Assembly (NCBI RefSeq): GCF_019578655.1
Contig: NC_063263.1
Coordinates: 4,784,001 to 4,848,000, forward strand
DNA length: 64,000 nt
From: Ricinus communis
Taxonomy: Eukaryota; Streptophyta; Magnoliopsida; Malpighiales; Euphorbiaceae
Direction of reading: 5' to 3'
Part shown: piece by piece, positions 48,913 to 60,204 of the stretch
Layout: every line of letters begins with the position of its first letter
How positions within the stretch are numbered: position 1 is the stretch's first letter
Notes under the pieces: generated by a model
Databases searched by the model: none
What the model saw: the letters and a program-made list of their open reading frames with translations, nothing else
Told to the model about the DNA's origin: nothing
Position numbers and translations under genes: made by a program

Positions 48913-49425
48913 TTGAAAGTGAATTTTTTCACAAATGCAGGAACATATCCATGGAAATATCTCACTTGGTTCAAAACCCCATATCAATGGAAAAAGGATC
49001 TCCTCAAAATCATTCATGAAAATAAATTATTCACAGACAATGACTTCAAGGCTTCAGGATATCATGCCATCTATATTCTTCACAGGTCTTACTTTAAGCT
49101 CTCAGAAGATACCTATGTCATCCAAAACATCTGTCATTATTTGAGAACAATTGAAATGCCCTTGCATCTTGCTCCTCCGCCAATAACAAGGGAATTAAAG
49201 CTCACTCTATAATTGAGAAATGATTTAGGAAGGACCAATATTTCTACACCACTTGTCTGCACTTACAATGGACCTGATAATCAATGGATTGAACATTCCA
49301 TCACTGAACGATCCACTTTACCTGTATTGTCGTCCCCACTAGATGATCCAAGTCTGACCACTGAACAATAAAATGCCATTATGCAAGATTCTCAGCCCCT
49401 GGATGATGATAGTGGTCCGGGGTAA
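48913..49425 (+). pseudogene. EPRV downstream ORF, plus copy, two stops
   Basis: This matches the ORF at 45959-46492 but with stops near 49210 and 49369. The differences from the minus copy are scattered, so the two copies diverged for some time or came from different parents. Confidence 0.8.
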
Positions 49426-49429
49426 CTCA

Positions 49430-49994
49430 CCTTTTTTGCTAGCAATAAAGACAAGACAACACTTAATCTCTCTCCTCCATAATTCATGATATAATTAAAA
49501 GGTGTAAGAAAATAAGATTGCTATCTTATCTTTTCCGTCCTATTAGGTGTATTATTTTCTGTCCTTTTAGGCATGTGATAAGATCTATCTTTATGTAAGT
49601 GTGTAATCTCATCTTTTCTTTTTAAGTGGACACGTGTAAAAGATAAGATTCCCACTTTATCTTTTCTGTCTTATTTTAATAAGGCTCCTCTATATAAAGA
49701 AAAGTCTTGGGTAATGTAAGCAAGCAGTTTTCTTTTATCTATCAAGAAATAAAAATCTCCTTATGGCTTTCTAAACTCTTCATCTCTTCCTCTCGATCCT
49801 TTGGCTATGAGCTATTAGCTTGCACGATCTGTTCTTCTATGATTCAAAAGGACTAACTCGGCTATAAGAATCCAAAAGAGCACAAAGACCTCTCATGGCA
49901 AAGCTACCTCTACTCGGTCTTAGCTTGAGGATTTATCTTGCCTTGAGTTTACAGTATGAGAATTATTAGAATGAACAGCTCTCGGCTTCAATAT
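49430..49994 (+). promoter_or_regulatory. EPRV intergenic region with promoter, plus copy
   Basis: TATA box CTATATAAAG at 49690-49699, AATAAA at 49748-49753 and a degenerate primer-site word TTGGCTATGAGCTAT at 49801-49815. It ends inside the first codons of the movement protein at about 49994. If active, it would drive transcription on the plus strand, antisense to AMI-5. Confidence 0.65.
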
Positions 49995-50019
49995 ACAAAA
50001 AAAATGCATTTAAAGACTT

Positions 50020-50595
50020 GATTATGAAAGGAAAGAAATTCTAGTGGGTAGGTGTTCTCCTCCTAACTAGGGCAAAGCTCAATTTGGGCGGAGAAAGGTT
50101 CTATAGGGGCCTCTTACGCTGGAGGCTTATCTGAAATGAGCTTGGCCGATGGATTCATGGAAAAGGTTTCTGTTTAATAACTGTAGCAGAACTTTAGGGA
50201 GCTCAACAGGTTTGCCACTTGCTTGGTAGTCTGGTTTTCGTAATTTGCAGGTGACAATAAACAGTGCCTATATGGTGCAAATAATTTATAGGGAGCTTGA
50301 GGTCTGTAACAGCTATGGCCCGCTGGTTTCAAGAATAAGAAATTTCCTGCAATATAGTTGGCAAGTCATGTTGCATCATATTTATGGAGAGGCCAACTTT
50401 GCAGCTGATAAAACTAGCTTCCTTAGCTTCCAATTTTCCCGTTGGTTATCATGTTTTTGCTTGTGGCCAGAGTATCCGATGCCGGTGCTTCAGCAAGACA
50501 TCATCGGTACTTGTTTTCCTGGCATGTAGTAGACCAGTCTTCTTGAGGTCTAAACCTCTGTTTGTAATAAAAATTAAAAAGAACAAAGACAAATA
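50020..50595 (+). mobile_element. LINE 3' fragment (RNase H end) in AMI-5 intron 2
   Basis: The plus strand reads a broken LINE-type RNase H: LGRWIHG, VAEL-GAQQ, then SYGPLVSRIRNFLQYSW, HHIYGEANFAADK and LASLASNFP in shifted frames. It ends in an A-rich tail (GTAATAAAAATTAAAAAG) near 50595, the usual 3' end of a 5'-truncated LINE. Confidence 0.75.
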
Positions 50596-50913
50596 GCTCA
50601 AAGTTATCAATTATTTACCCAACTGTGTCCTGGCGAGGAGAAACCGGAACGACACCAGCACGGCTGGTAAGTCCAACGGTTGGCTTAAGACCAACTACAG
50701 AGTTGCAGTCCGACGGACAAAGGATAGATGCATCAGTTTCAGTCCCCAACGATACTGCCACCATGTTTGTAGCTACTGAAATTGCTGATCCACTACTTGA
50801 ACCACATGGATTTCCCCATTTTACATAAGGATTCTGCACAATTCCACATAAATCTCATGCCATTAGCTATTGTCATTTTTAAGGAAACTCAAATGCCTGC
50901 ACTTTCAAAGTTC

Positions 50914-51791
50914 GGGTTAAATGCGCCGCTGGTACCTAACCTTCGCACTTTTTTCCAAATGGTACCAAACCTTTAATTTGTTTCTTTTTGGTACCACTCC
51001 TATTATTTCTGTATCTTCCGCCAATACCAATGAGGAATCCGACACTAATTTACTGATGTGGATGCCGAGTTTATGAAGGATAACACACCACTTGCCACAT
51101 ATATTGTTGAGTTGGATAATTATTTGTTGAGTCAGCAACAGATGTGCCTTCAATAATTTTTTTTTTACAAAATGAAAAGAAGGGCTTACATCACCGACCA
51201 ATCTCGCTCGCCGTTCGCTGTTGCCATTAATATGTGAAGAAGAAAACCCGAGCAGCAGGTTTGAAGAAGAATAAGAAGAGTCGCTCGCGTCTCCGTCACT
51301 CGCGCTTGGTTAGAGAAGAAGAAGAAGTAAGACAGCGTCACGGCGAGGTTAGAGACTTAGAGGGCAACGGACGCTTGCTGCCTGCATCGACGATGATGAC
51401 AATTTCTGCATTTAGACTGGTTCTACAGCTGGGTCGCCTATATGGAGACGGGTAAAAGTTCTGCTGGGTCGGTTGGACTGGGTCGCCTGCATCAAGCGAG
51501 TCATCTATGAGACGGGTTCAGCTGGGTCGCTTGCATCAACGATGATGATTGAGTCATTTTTGGTGTGTTGCTGACTCAACAAATAATTATCCAACTTAGC
51601 AACATATGTGGCAAGTGGTGTGTTATCCTTCATAAATCCGGCATCCACATCAGCAAATTAGTGTCGAATTCCTCATTGGTACTGGCGGAGATACAAAAAT
51701 AATAGGAGTGGTACCAAAAAGAAACAAATTGAAGGTTTGGTACCATTTGGAAAAAAGTGCAAAGGTTTGGTACCAGTGGCGCATTTAACCC
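50914..51791. mobile_element. MULE-like element, GGTACC family, copy 3 with perfect target duplication
   Basis: The 878-bp element starts GGGTTAAATGCGCC and ends GGCGCATTTAACCC, and is flanked by identical 10-base direct repeats TTCAAAGTTC (50904-50913 and 51792-51801). The terminal inverted repeats are about 215 bp. The centre, 51135-51560, is GC-richer with short repeats of GCTGGGTCGC and a chance open frame. It lies in intron 1 of AMI-5. Confidence 0.9.
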
Positions 51792-52009
51792 TTCAAAGTT
51801 CACACATCTCTTTACCAAATTATCTCATAGGATAGGATCGACCATTAAATTGCAAAAACTTGTTAGACATTATTCAAGTAATGATTTGCATAGAAAAAAG
51901 AATAATCCAACAAACTATATAGTAATTATCACATTTGTCATTTACCAATAAACTTTGACAAACACTAAAATGATCTCCAATTCAATGCTGATTGGTGACA
52001 TTCGAATTT

Positions 52010-52505
52010 AGGGGTGGAGTAAAACCGAACCAAAATTAAAAAGAAACGACAGAAATTATAAAAAAAAAAAAAATCAAACCGGTTCCTTTTGGTTCAGTTT
52101 AGTTTATTTCTTATTTATCAGTTTGGTTTTAATTTTTAAAATTAAAACAGTTTGAGTTTGATTCCATTATACTCCAAAAGAATTCTTGTTATATTAAACT
52201 GGCTGAACTTTTATTTTTATCATTAAACTAATTAATTTTTATTTTAAAAATATTTATAATATTATAAAATATAATAATATAAGTTATACTTTTTTTTTTC
52301 TTACTTACGAGTACTTTTAAATATAAAAATTAAAAAATGTTTAAACTAATCTAGAAAAGTTTTAGAAACAAAATCGATGCATTGAACCAAACTAGAGTTA
52401 TTCCTTTCAGTTTGGTTTGATTTAATTTTTAAATTCGGTTTCGTCCAGTTTAGAATCTTATCCGGTTTTTTGTTTAGTTCAAAACTGAATTGACACATCC
52501 AAATT
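52010..52505. mobile_element. Decayed hAT-like short element
   Basis: The segment begins GGGGTGGAGTAAAACCGAACC and ends with CAAAACTGAATTGACACATCC, with many GGTTT/AACCG words inverted around an AT-rich centre, as in hAT-type short elements of plants. No target duplication could be confirmed. Confidence 0.4.
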
Positions 52506-53515
52506 GACACTTCCTTGAATTTCTAAGCTATGATCTTTCAAGTTCAGACCGTATGCGGATATTAGTTATTTTAATTAACTTTCTGAATTTTATTATATTA
52601 CAATAACGGGTCCTATTTAAATTCTTTTTATTTAAAAGAATTAATCATTATATCTTTTTATCAAAATTTTCTATTACTTTACTGTTATTTTTATTTAAAA
52701 TGCTAATTTTATTCCTGTAATATCTGAAATATCAATTTTATCCTTATGAACTTGAATTTTATAAAATTGCATAAATAGACTTTTATTCTTAATAATTAAT
52801 TTTAACATTATTTTTAAAAATGTTAAAATAATTATTCTAAATTTATAATTTACTAAAAAATTTTAAAATTTAAATTTAAGTTTTATTATAGAAATATTCG
52901 TCTCGTTTATATTTAAAATTAATATGCTATTTCGATATTTAAAAGTTAAATTTATAAATTATTAAAAAATTAAAAAGAAACTAAAAATTTGTATTAAAAT
53001 ACTTTAACTAAAATAGGTAATTATATGAGAGATTTATAAGATAATATGTTTTATAATTAACTAAATTAATAAATATTAAGTTAAGTAAGAAAATATTACA
53101 AATTAATAATTTATTTTATTTTTAAGTATATAAATAAATTAGAAGAATTTAATAAGGATAAATTAGCATTTTAATTTTGATTAAAAAATGTAATAACTTA
53201 ATATAATAAAATAAAAAATATTAAAATTAATAATTAAAAACAGAGAAAATATACTAGTATAATTTGATAATATTGAGAGATATTAAAATATGTAACCTAT
53301 TAAAGATATTTTATACATTTTGATTTGCGATTAACGTGTATTGTTGGAGAAAGATGTAATAGTTAGTAACATAACTCAAGATGTGAAAATAATTAACCCT
53401 TAAAATTAATAAGTTTGAAAGTATGTGAGAAGCTTGTTTTCCTCATATGAGTTGCATAAGGATTTCTCCGAGAAAAATGGTATAAATATCAATAAATTGG
53501 CTAAGAAATACTAAC
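52506..53515. other. AT-rich remainder of AMI-5 intron 1
   Basis: Extremely AT-rich. Nothing recognisable is seen. Confidence 0.4.
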
Positions 53516-54049
53516 CACAGCTTGACCACCTCTTGCACACCGACCATCGGGAATCTCCATAGACCTAGTTCGGTACCACTCACTCTGACTAGCCTTTCCT
53601 AATATAACAGCACCGGCGCATCTCAACTTCTCCACCACTCCTGCGTCACGCGCCACTTCAGACCCAAGCAGCGCGTACGACCCACAAGTCGTGTTCAACT
53701 TATCCTTTGTCCCTATACCGTCTTTGATCAGCACCGGAATTCCATGCAGCTCTCCCAGCGATCTACCTCCCTGATTCAACTGCCTTTCTCGATCAGCTTT
53801 CTCTGCTTGATCTAAGGCGTCCGGATTGATCTCGAGTACGCTGCGAAGTAGAGGATTGAGGGTTTGGATTTGGTTTAAGTAGAATGTGACCAGTTGTTTT
53901 GAGGTTAGCTTGTTTTGCATGAAAGCGAGCTGTATCTCTTTCACTGTGGCTTCTTTGATCGAGAATTGTGAACTGTAGATTGTGTTGAAGAAGTTTATAA
54001 AGACAAGTAGAGAGATTAAGGAAGAAGACGAGAAGACAGTAATCTCCAT

Positions 54050-54869
54050 TATTGGAGTAGCTTCAGGGTCAACTGTTTGGCGATGTTGGTGTGTTGGAGA
54101 TTATAAAAAGATTTAAAAAAAAAAAAAAAAAAACTACAGAGAGACTAAGAAAAAGTTATGGAATAAATATACAAATAAAAAGCCACATGGAATTGGGGAC
54201 TGTGCTTTTGGTTGATAAATGACTAGTGAATAAATATGTTTCTTTTAAAAAATGCACGGGCCGTCTATGGTATGCTGGCGCATAGATGCGCTCGGGTGCA
54301 CTGTAATTGGCAAATTATAGCATGCATTCCGAACCACGTAGCTACCTAATTCAAGAGTCCAAACGACAATGTTTTAAAGGAACAAATGATCTCTCTCACG
54401 TGCTATTTAAAATTATTAATTAGATATGGTGTTTTAAAGCCTTTTTTTTTATTTTTATTTTTCTTCTACTTGATTTTGCACCTTTAAATTTATTTATTTA
54501 TTTTTATAATAATTTATTTATTTATATTTAATTTTGTTAATCGAACCATTATTAAAATAATTTAAAGAACTGCTTAGATTAGTTAAATTATTTAAAATTG
54601 ACTAATTTAGATTAAATTAATTAATTTTTTTATTTCTTAAAATTATTAGGTAATTACAAAGTTGGTAAATATAAAATAAATCAAAATTAAGTAGATCTAT
54701 GATTATTTATTTTTAGAATAAGATAGATTTTGTTTAATCAAATGTAGATATTTATTATTAATAAAAGCTTGTGTTGGCTTTGTTACGAGCGAACATATTA
54801 TAAGATATAGTAGTAAAGGAAAATATAATTTCCTTAAAGGACTTTATAATATTATATATATGAGCAAAT
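54050..54869. other. Upstream region of AMI-5
   Basis: The presumed promoter and leader of AMI-5, with an A-run at 54115-54133. From 54430 on it is AT-rich spacer to the LINE. No gene is seen. Confidence 0.4.
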
Positions 54870-55480
54870 ATAGAACAAACCGAAGGAGTTGTCGTTGTCC
54901 CATTAGCTATCTGAATAACTTGCAGAGCATCGCCTTCAAACTTTACTTTTGGCCAACGAAATCCAGCTGCCTATTCCATACAGTTTATAAGAGCCAAACT
55001 TTCCCACAAAAAAGTTTCGAAATGCCTATGTATATCTTGGAAAAAGACTGTATTATTCCTTGCTTTCTATATATTCCATAATGAGAAGGCTACCAATCTA
55101 ATAGCTTCATCATCCTGACTACCATTTTGGAGGTCATGTATCAGTTTATCCCAAGCAAAGATGATTGAGTCCATATGAAACACTGCTGATATTATGCCTA
55201 AAGGAGAAAGACGCCAGATATGTTGGGTAAAAGCACAGAGAAAAAATAAATGCATATTAGTTTTTGAAGCTCTGCACCAATGGCAATGATCATCCTTTCC
55301 TAATATTTTGTTTAGTTGATCTCCTAGAGGTAATGCTTTTGATAATGTTTTCCAAAGAAAAACTTTTATTTTGTTTGGAATTCTCAGTTTCCACAGGTGT
55401 TTATATCTTCTATTTGAATGCGCTGAATCTGATGGTAGAGATTGTATATTTCCCAGCTATTGCCAAATAAAATATCTTGA
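54870..55480 (-). pseudogene. LINE zf-RVT and RNase H remnants
   Basis: The zf-RVT region reads KVFLWKTLSKALPLGDQLNK in shifted frames, then the CHWC and HLFFLCAF pieces. Further on, KVKFEGDALQVIQIANG marks the RNase H domain, after which homology ends. Broken by stops. Confidence 0.7.
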
Positions 55481-56181
55481 CCTGCTCAATAACTCCATGA
55501 TGTATGATAATGCCATATTAGTCTATCTTTGGAGTTTCTAGTGCTTAAGGGAATTTCTATAATATTCACAACCTGTCGGGGGTGAAGTACTGGTGCAATA
55601 AAGATATTTTCAAAGCATTATGATTAGCATCTATGAAGTAATTTACAGTCGTATCAGCTAATGTTGAAGTGGAAGGTACCCTTATTATCGATGAAGGTGT
55701 CATAGGTATCCATGGATCTTTAAAAGCTCTTGTTTGATTCCCTAATCCAATTTGCCACCGCAATCTCATGAAAATTAATCTTCTTCCCCTACATAAGCTC
55801 TACCATGCCCATGAGGCGTTTGATCCCAGATGGCCATGAACAAAAAAAAAATACTTCCCTTTAAGAACTTGTGCCATTAAAGAATCTGGGTTGAATTTCA
55901 CTCTCCATACTTGTTTTGCTAGCAGTGCAACATTGAAGCTATGTATTTCTTTGAATCTCATTCCTCCTATAGATTTGCTTTTGCATAATGTAGTCCAAGC
56001 TATCCAATGAACTTATTCTCATTATTAACTTGACCCCACCAGAAATTGGCTAACATATGATTAATTTCCTGGCATGCTCCAATTGGAATAAAAAAAAACA
56101 ACTCATAAAAAAAATAGGGATAGCACAAGCAACTGCTTTAATAATGACTTCTCTTCCAGCTGAGGATAAGAATTTCCCTTT

Positions 56182-57249
56182 TCAACTTGATATCTTTTTA
56201 CAAACTTTTATAATCAATTCAGCAAAAGTCTTCTTTTTGGATTTATCAATTAAAGCTGGTAGTCCCAAATAGCGATCCAAATTGCTAACATGGGAAATCT
56301 GAAATAAACTAGCTACATGAACCTGAATGCTTGTAGACATATTTGGGCTAAAATAAATAGCTGATTTAGTTGGATTGAGCTCGTCCACTGATTCTGCCAT
56401 GTGTCTATAAAATGTCTTTTAAGGAGGATGCTTCAGAGTTAGACGCTTCATAAAAAAATATTGAATCATCTGCAAATAATAAATGATTAATGTAAGGGCT
56501 TCGTTTGGCTATGCGCAATCCCTTGAGTTTGCCTTCCTGTCTAGCTTGTAAGCACATATGAGATAATCCTTCAGCACATATTAGAAAAATAAGAGGAGAA
56601 AGTGGATCTCCTTGTCTAATACCTCTAGAAGGCAGAATATATCCTTTGAAAGATCCATGAATATTGATTGAATATGATACTGATGTAATGCACTCCATGA
56701 TCCATTTTATCCAACAGACCGAAAAACCAAAGCACAACAAAATATGTTCAATTTACACCACTCTAATTTATTATATGCCTTCACCATATCTATTTTGATA
56801 GCCATACCGCCCCTTTTGCCTTTCTTCTTATTCTTAAGATGATGAATAGTTTCGTAATATATCAAAATATTATCTGAAATAGATCTTCCTTTTGTGAAAG
56901 CTCTCTGATAGTCGCCAATTAACTTTGGCATAATTCTGCATAGTCTAGCAACCAACAGTATTGAAATGATTTTGTAATATACGGAACATAGACTGATTGG
57001 ACGCCATTGTTTCAGTGAAGTAAGAGTTGGGCCTTCTGGAATTAAGGTGATGATAGTGTGATTTACACTTCGAAGCATATTGCCACCTGCAAAGAATATC
57101 TGAATAGATTGAAAAATATCCTCATGAAGAAAATCCCAATATCTTTGGAAAAATCTTGCTGTAAATTCGTCCCATCCTGGAGACTTGTCCGGGTGAATGG
57201 AAAACACTACATTCTTGACTTTGTCTTTTGAAACTGGAGCTGTTAGCAT
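56182..57249 (-). pseudogene. LINE reverse transcriptase remnant
   Basis: Two overlapping open stretches (57249-56707 and 56740-56405) carry the non-LTR RT blocks: DKSPGWDEFTARFFQ, PISLCSVYYKI, FTKGRSISDNI, KIDMVKAYNKLEW, GIRQGDPLSPLIF and the catalytic FADD box near 56470. A frameshift separates them at about 56730. Homology continues in another frame to 56182. Confidence 0.9.
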
Positions 57250-60202
57250 GACATTATCTTTTGCATTTACTGTGGGCTACATATTACCTGTAATTTCTTA
57301 GAAATTTGAAGGATTTGTTGAAGTGAAACTCTGTTGGCAGTAACTTATGATTACTTTTACTATGCCTGCATGATTAGAAATCCACTCTTCCTGATCATTT
57401 AAAATTCCTCTTATTTGGTTGGTTCTTCATCATTGAGCGACTATTGAATGAAAATAGCTTGAGTTGCAATCTCCATATTTGAGCCATGTTTGACTCGCCT
57501 TCATGGCCCAATACTTTTCCTCTCTACACATCTTTTGTTGTAAGCATTCTTTTAATCTTTTGATTGATTGCATATTTGTTCAATTGGAGGTAAGCTTAGC
57601 CTTAACAAGATTGGCTTTGAGTGTCTCAATTTGCTTCTCTGAGTTTTTTTTTTTTGTATGTTGACAATACCAATCAGTTAAAGATTTGCAACAAAGCTTG
57701 AGCTTGGATATGATTTGATACATCAGTGAGCCAAATTGATGCTTGTTCTAAGCAGATTGAAGTAGATTTTGGACTTCTAAAGAATGGATCCATCTTTTAT
57801 CAAATTTGAACAATCTCTTATGCTATGGAGAAGTAGGATAAGTATTAAGGAGAAGTGGTCTATGATCGGATCCTGTGTCATCAAGATGATGAATAATGTT
57901 ATATGAAAACAAAGTATTCCATTCTGGTGAGTAGGGCTGAGCACGGATCGGTCCAATTCGGTTATTTATAAATCACCAGTAACATACCAAACCTCGGTTA
58001 TTTTAAAATTGAAGGTACCAGTACCGTACCAAACATAAAAGGATCCAATATCGTATTGTACCAATTTTACGGTTCAATACAGTTCGGTTCGGTGGTATTT
58101 TCGGTTCTAAAAACTTTAAAAAATACAACTTTAATCTCATCTTTAATCAAATACATTTAGAGAAAATATGATTACCAACCTAAAAAAAGTAGCATGAAAA
58201 TCTAAATTAAAATTGCAATCACATTCTTGAACAACCTGTTTTGTAATTCAGTCACTTGCAAATATAATAATTCATTCAATATTCATATACAAACCATTAA
58301 AATATATATTACTGCTAGCATAAAAATATTTTACAGATGACAATCATTAAAATAAATAAATTTACAAACTTTATGTAGCACTAAAATAAATGTCCAAAAT
58401 TAGCAAATGAAGTTATTATCTCCCCTCAAAATTAGCACTCCACATTTAATCTTGGCATAAGAGACTCACCAATCTCAAGATCTTGAATAATTTCTACAAT
58501 AAAAGTAAAAGATTACGTCAATAAGACTTAACAGCATCAATAATAAATAAATATATGTAAGAAGTAAACAAATGTTACCTGACTCTATGCTTTCAATATC
58601 CTTTATTGATTCTTCTAGTTAGATAGGTTTATTTGAACTTCTAAGCCAATCTTGACAACAAATGAGGAAGTAAAGAACTTTTATATTGTTAAAAGATGTT
58701 TTGACAATTTTTTTCTCAAGTTTTGTTTAATTCTTTTCAAAAAAAAAAAATAAATTTATAAATATAATTTAATATATATTTTTATATTTTAATATTAATT
58801 TATAATATTTTAAAAGTTAATAAATTAATTATTTCTAAATATTTATTTTTTTAAGTTTTATTAGTATAATAATATAAAAATTATTTTTATAATATTTATT
58901 TCTTAATTTTAATATTTATATAAATTAATACTTTTAGTATAATTAATATTATTATTCTTAAAATAAAAATATTATATAATTAAAAATTAATTTATTAATA
59001 AATATAGTGTAAATAATATTATATTTATATAATAATATCTTTTATAAATCTTACTAATTTATATAACTTTTTATTAAATTAAGTAATTTTTTAATTAACT
59101 TGTCAAGAATTTCTAGATAGTAAATAAATTTTAAATCTAGTGTTATAGTATGTATACTAGATTACTAGTATCAATATACTATGTGACATATTAATATATA
59201 ACTTATATTTTTTATAGAGTATAAAGTATATTATAATATTATAGTTATTTTTAATATGTATTATTTTTTGTATTTCGATAGCAATTGTTTGAATTATATA
59301 AATGATAAATATAAAATAATTTTTTATAGAGTATATGTATTATTTTTTTAATATATGTATTATTTATATAATATAAATAATTATTTATAAATATGTGTAA
59401 AAATTTCGGTTCTACGGTTTGGTCCGACAAGACAAGACGGATCGGTTTTTACTAAAGAACCAATACCATACCGTAATAGTAAAAAAATTCGGATCGGTTC
59501 AATTCGGTTATAAAAACTTTCGGTTTTTTTTTGGTTCTGGTACTTTTCGGTACGGTTATTCGGTTCAGGCAGGAATTACCGAGATCCATGCTCAACCCTA
59601 CTGGTGAGGACAGACCCCAATCTATCCGTTCCTCAATATTATTGCGCCAAGATCTTCTATTATTCCAGGTGTATAAGGGACCCTGAATTGGTATTAGACT
59701 AAGACATAAAGCTTGGTTAAATTGAATGAAGCTATGATGCTTATGCCTAATAAAATCCTTGCGTCCAACTTTATCTCTAGGGGAAAGTATAGCATTAATA
59801 TCTCCTAGGAATAAGCTTATCTTTATCTCTAAAGCACGGTAGTAAGCAAATATGTTTCTGATTTGATTACTACGAAAAACTCGATTACAACTTAAATAAC
59901 AAAGAAACAAGTTCCAATCTGAATCAAAATTGCTAACTTTACAATGACAAAAGTATTCTGATTTAGATAGGACTTCTAAAGAAAGGTTTTTCTACCTTAT
60001 AGCTAGCGCACCCAAAATTCCTATAAGACAAACAATAATATGATCATTGAAGCCATATAAATACAAAATCTTGCGTACTCGAACTTCTGATGTTTTAATT
60101 TTCATTAAAAAAAATCTAGAAGATGATGAAGGACATGTTCTTTTAAGCATCTAACTGTTAAGGTTCTTCCAATAGCTTGACAGTTCCAACTAAAGATTCT
60201 CA
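57250..60202 (-). pseudogene. LINE endonuclease, split by hAT
   Basis: ORF2 starts at 60202 with MRIFSWNCQAIGR. The apurinic endonuclease continues to SLFLGDINAIL and ERIDWGLSSP (ending 59609). After the hAT it resumes at 57931 with SPEWNTLFSYN and the catalytic GSDHRPLLL near 57870. The duplicated target codes for SP on both sides. Stops occur near the start. Confidence 0.85.
57932..59600. mobile_element. Non-autonomous hAT element with perfect 8-bp target duplication
   Basis: The 1669-bp element starts TAGGGCTGAGCACGGATCGG and ends ATCCATGCTCAACCCTA. It is flanked by CTGGTGAG at 57924-57931 and again at 59601-59608, an exact 8-bp duplication as made by hAT transposases. GGTTCGG and CCGAAC words crowd both ends, and the centre is AT-rich without a transposase. 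Confidence 0.92.
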
Positions 60203-60204
60203 TG

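Larger units (their letters stand above)
43793..49994. mobile_element. Rearranged endogenous pararetrovirus (Caulimoviridae)
   Basis: About 6.2 kb with pieces of movement protein, reverse transcriptase, RNase H, a downstream ORF and the intergenic promoter region. One copy runs on the minus strand (48153 down to 43793, with the promoter region followed by a second genome start and then a deletion); the other runs on the plus strand (48154 to 49994). They meet head to head. Gene order after circular permutation suits Florendovirus or Petuvirus-like genomes; the genus is not certain. Multiple stops and missing protease and coat regions show it is a dead, ancient copy. It sits in intron 2 of AMI-5. 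Confidence 0.88.
42433..54049 (-). pseudogene. Amidase-signature gene AMI-5, near-intact, spread by insertions in introns 1 and 2
   Basis: Exons: 53516-54049, 50619-50833, 43277-43519, 43002-43200 and 42433-42818. All splice sites are GT-AG and phases match the intact copies. The sum is 1577 nt, one short of a multiple of three. The missing base lies in exon 5 near 42674, where the others read NKLDA; the shift ends at a TGA a few codons on, losing about 80 C-terminal residues. Otherwise the triad is present: K109 (LIKDG), S190 (CGSSSGS) and S214 (GTETDAS, with Ala for Gly before the Ser). A signal peptide covers residues 1-27. Intron 2 is about 7.1 kb and holds a pararetrovirus and a LINE tail; intron 1 is about 2.7 kb with a MULE. 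The gene may still be transcribed, but the product would be truncated. Confidence 0.85.

Noticed and set aside
51234..51455. Arg/Lys-rich 73-codon frame in the MULE centre
   Set aside because: Short, low complexity, located in a non-autonomous element; no homologue recognised.
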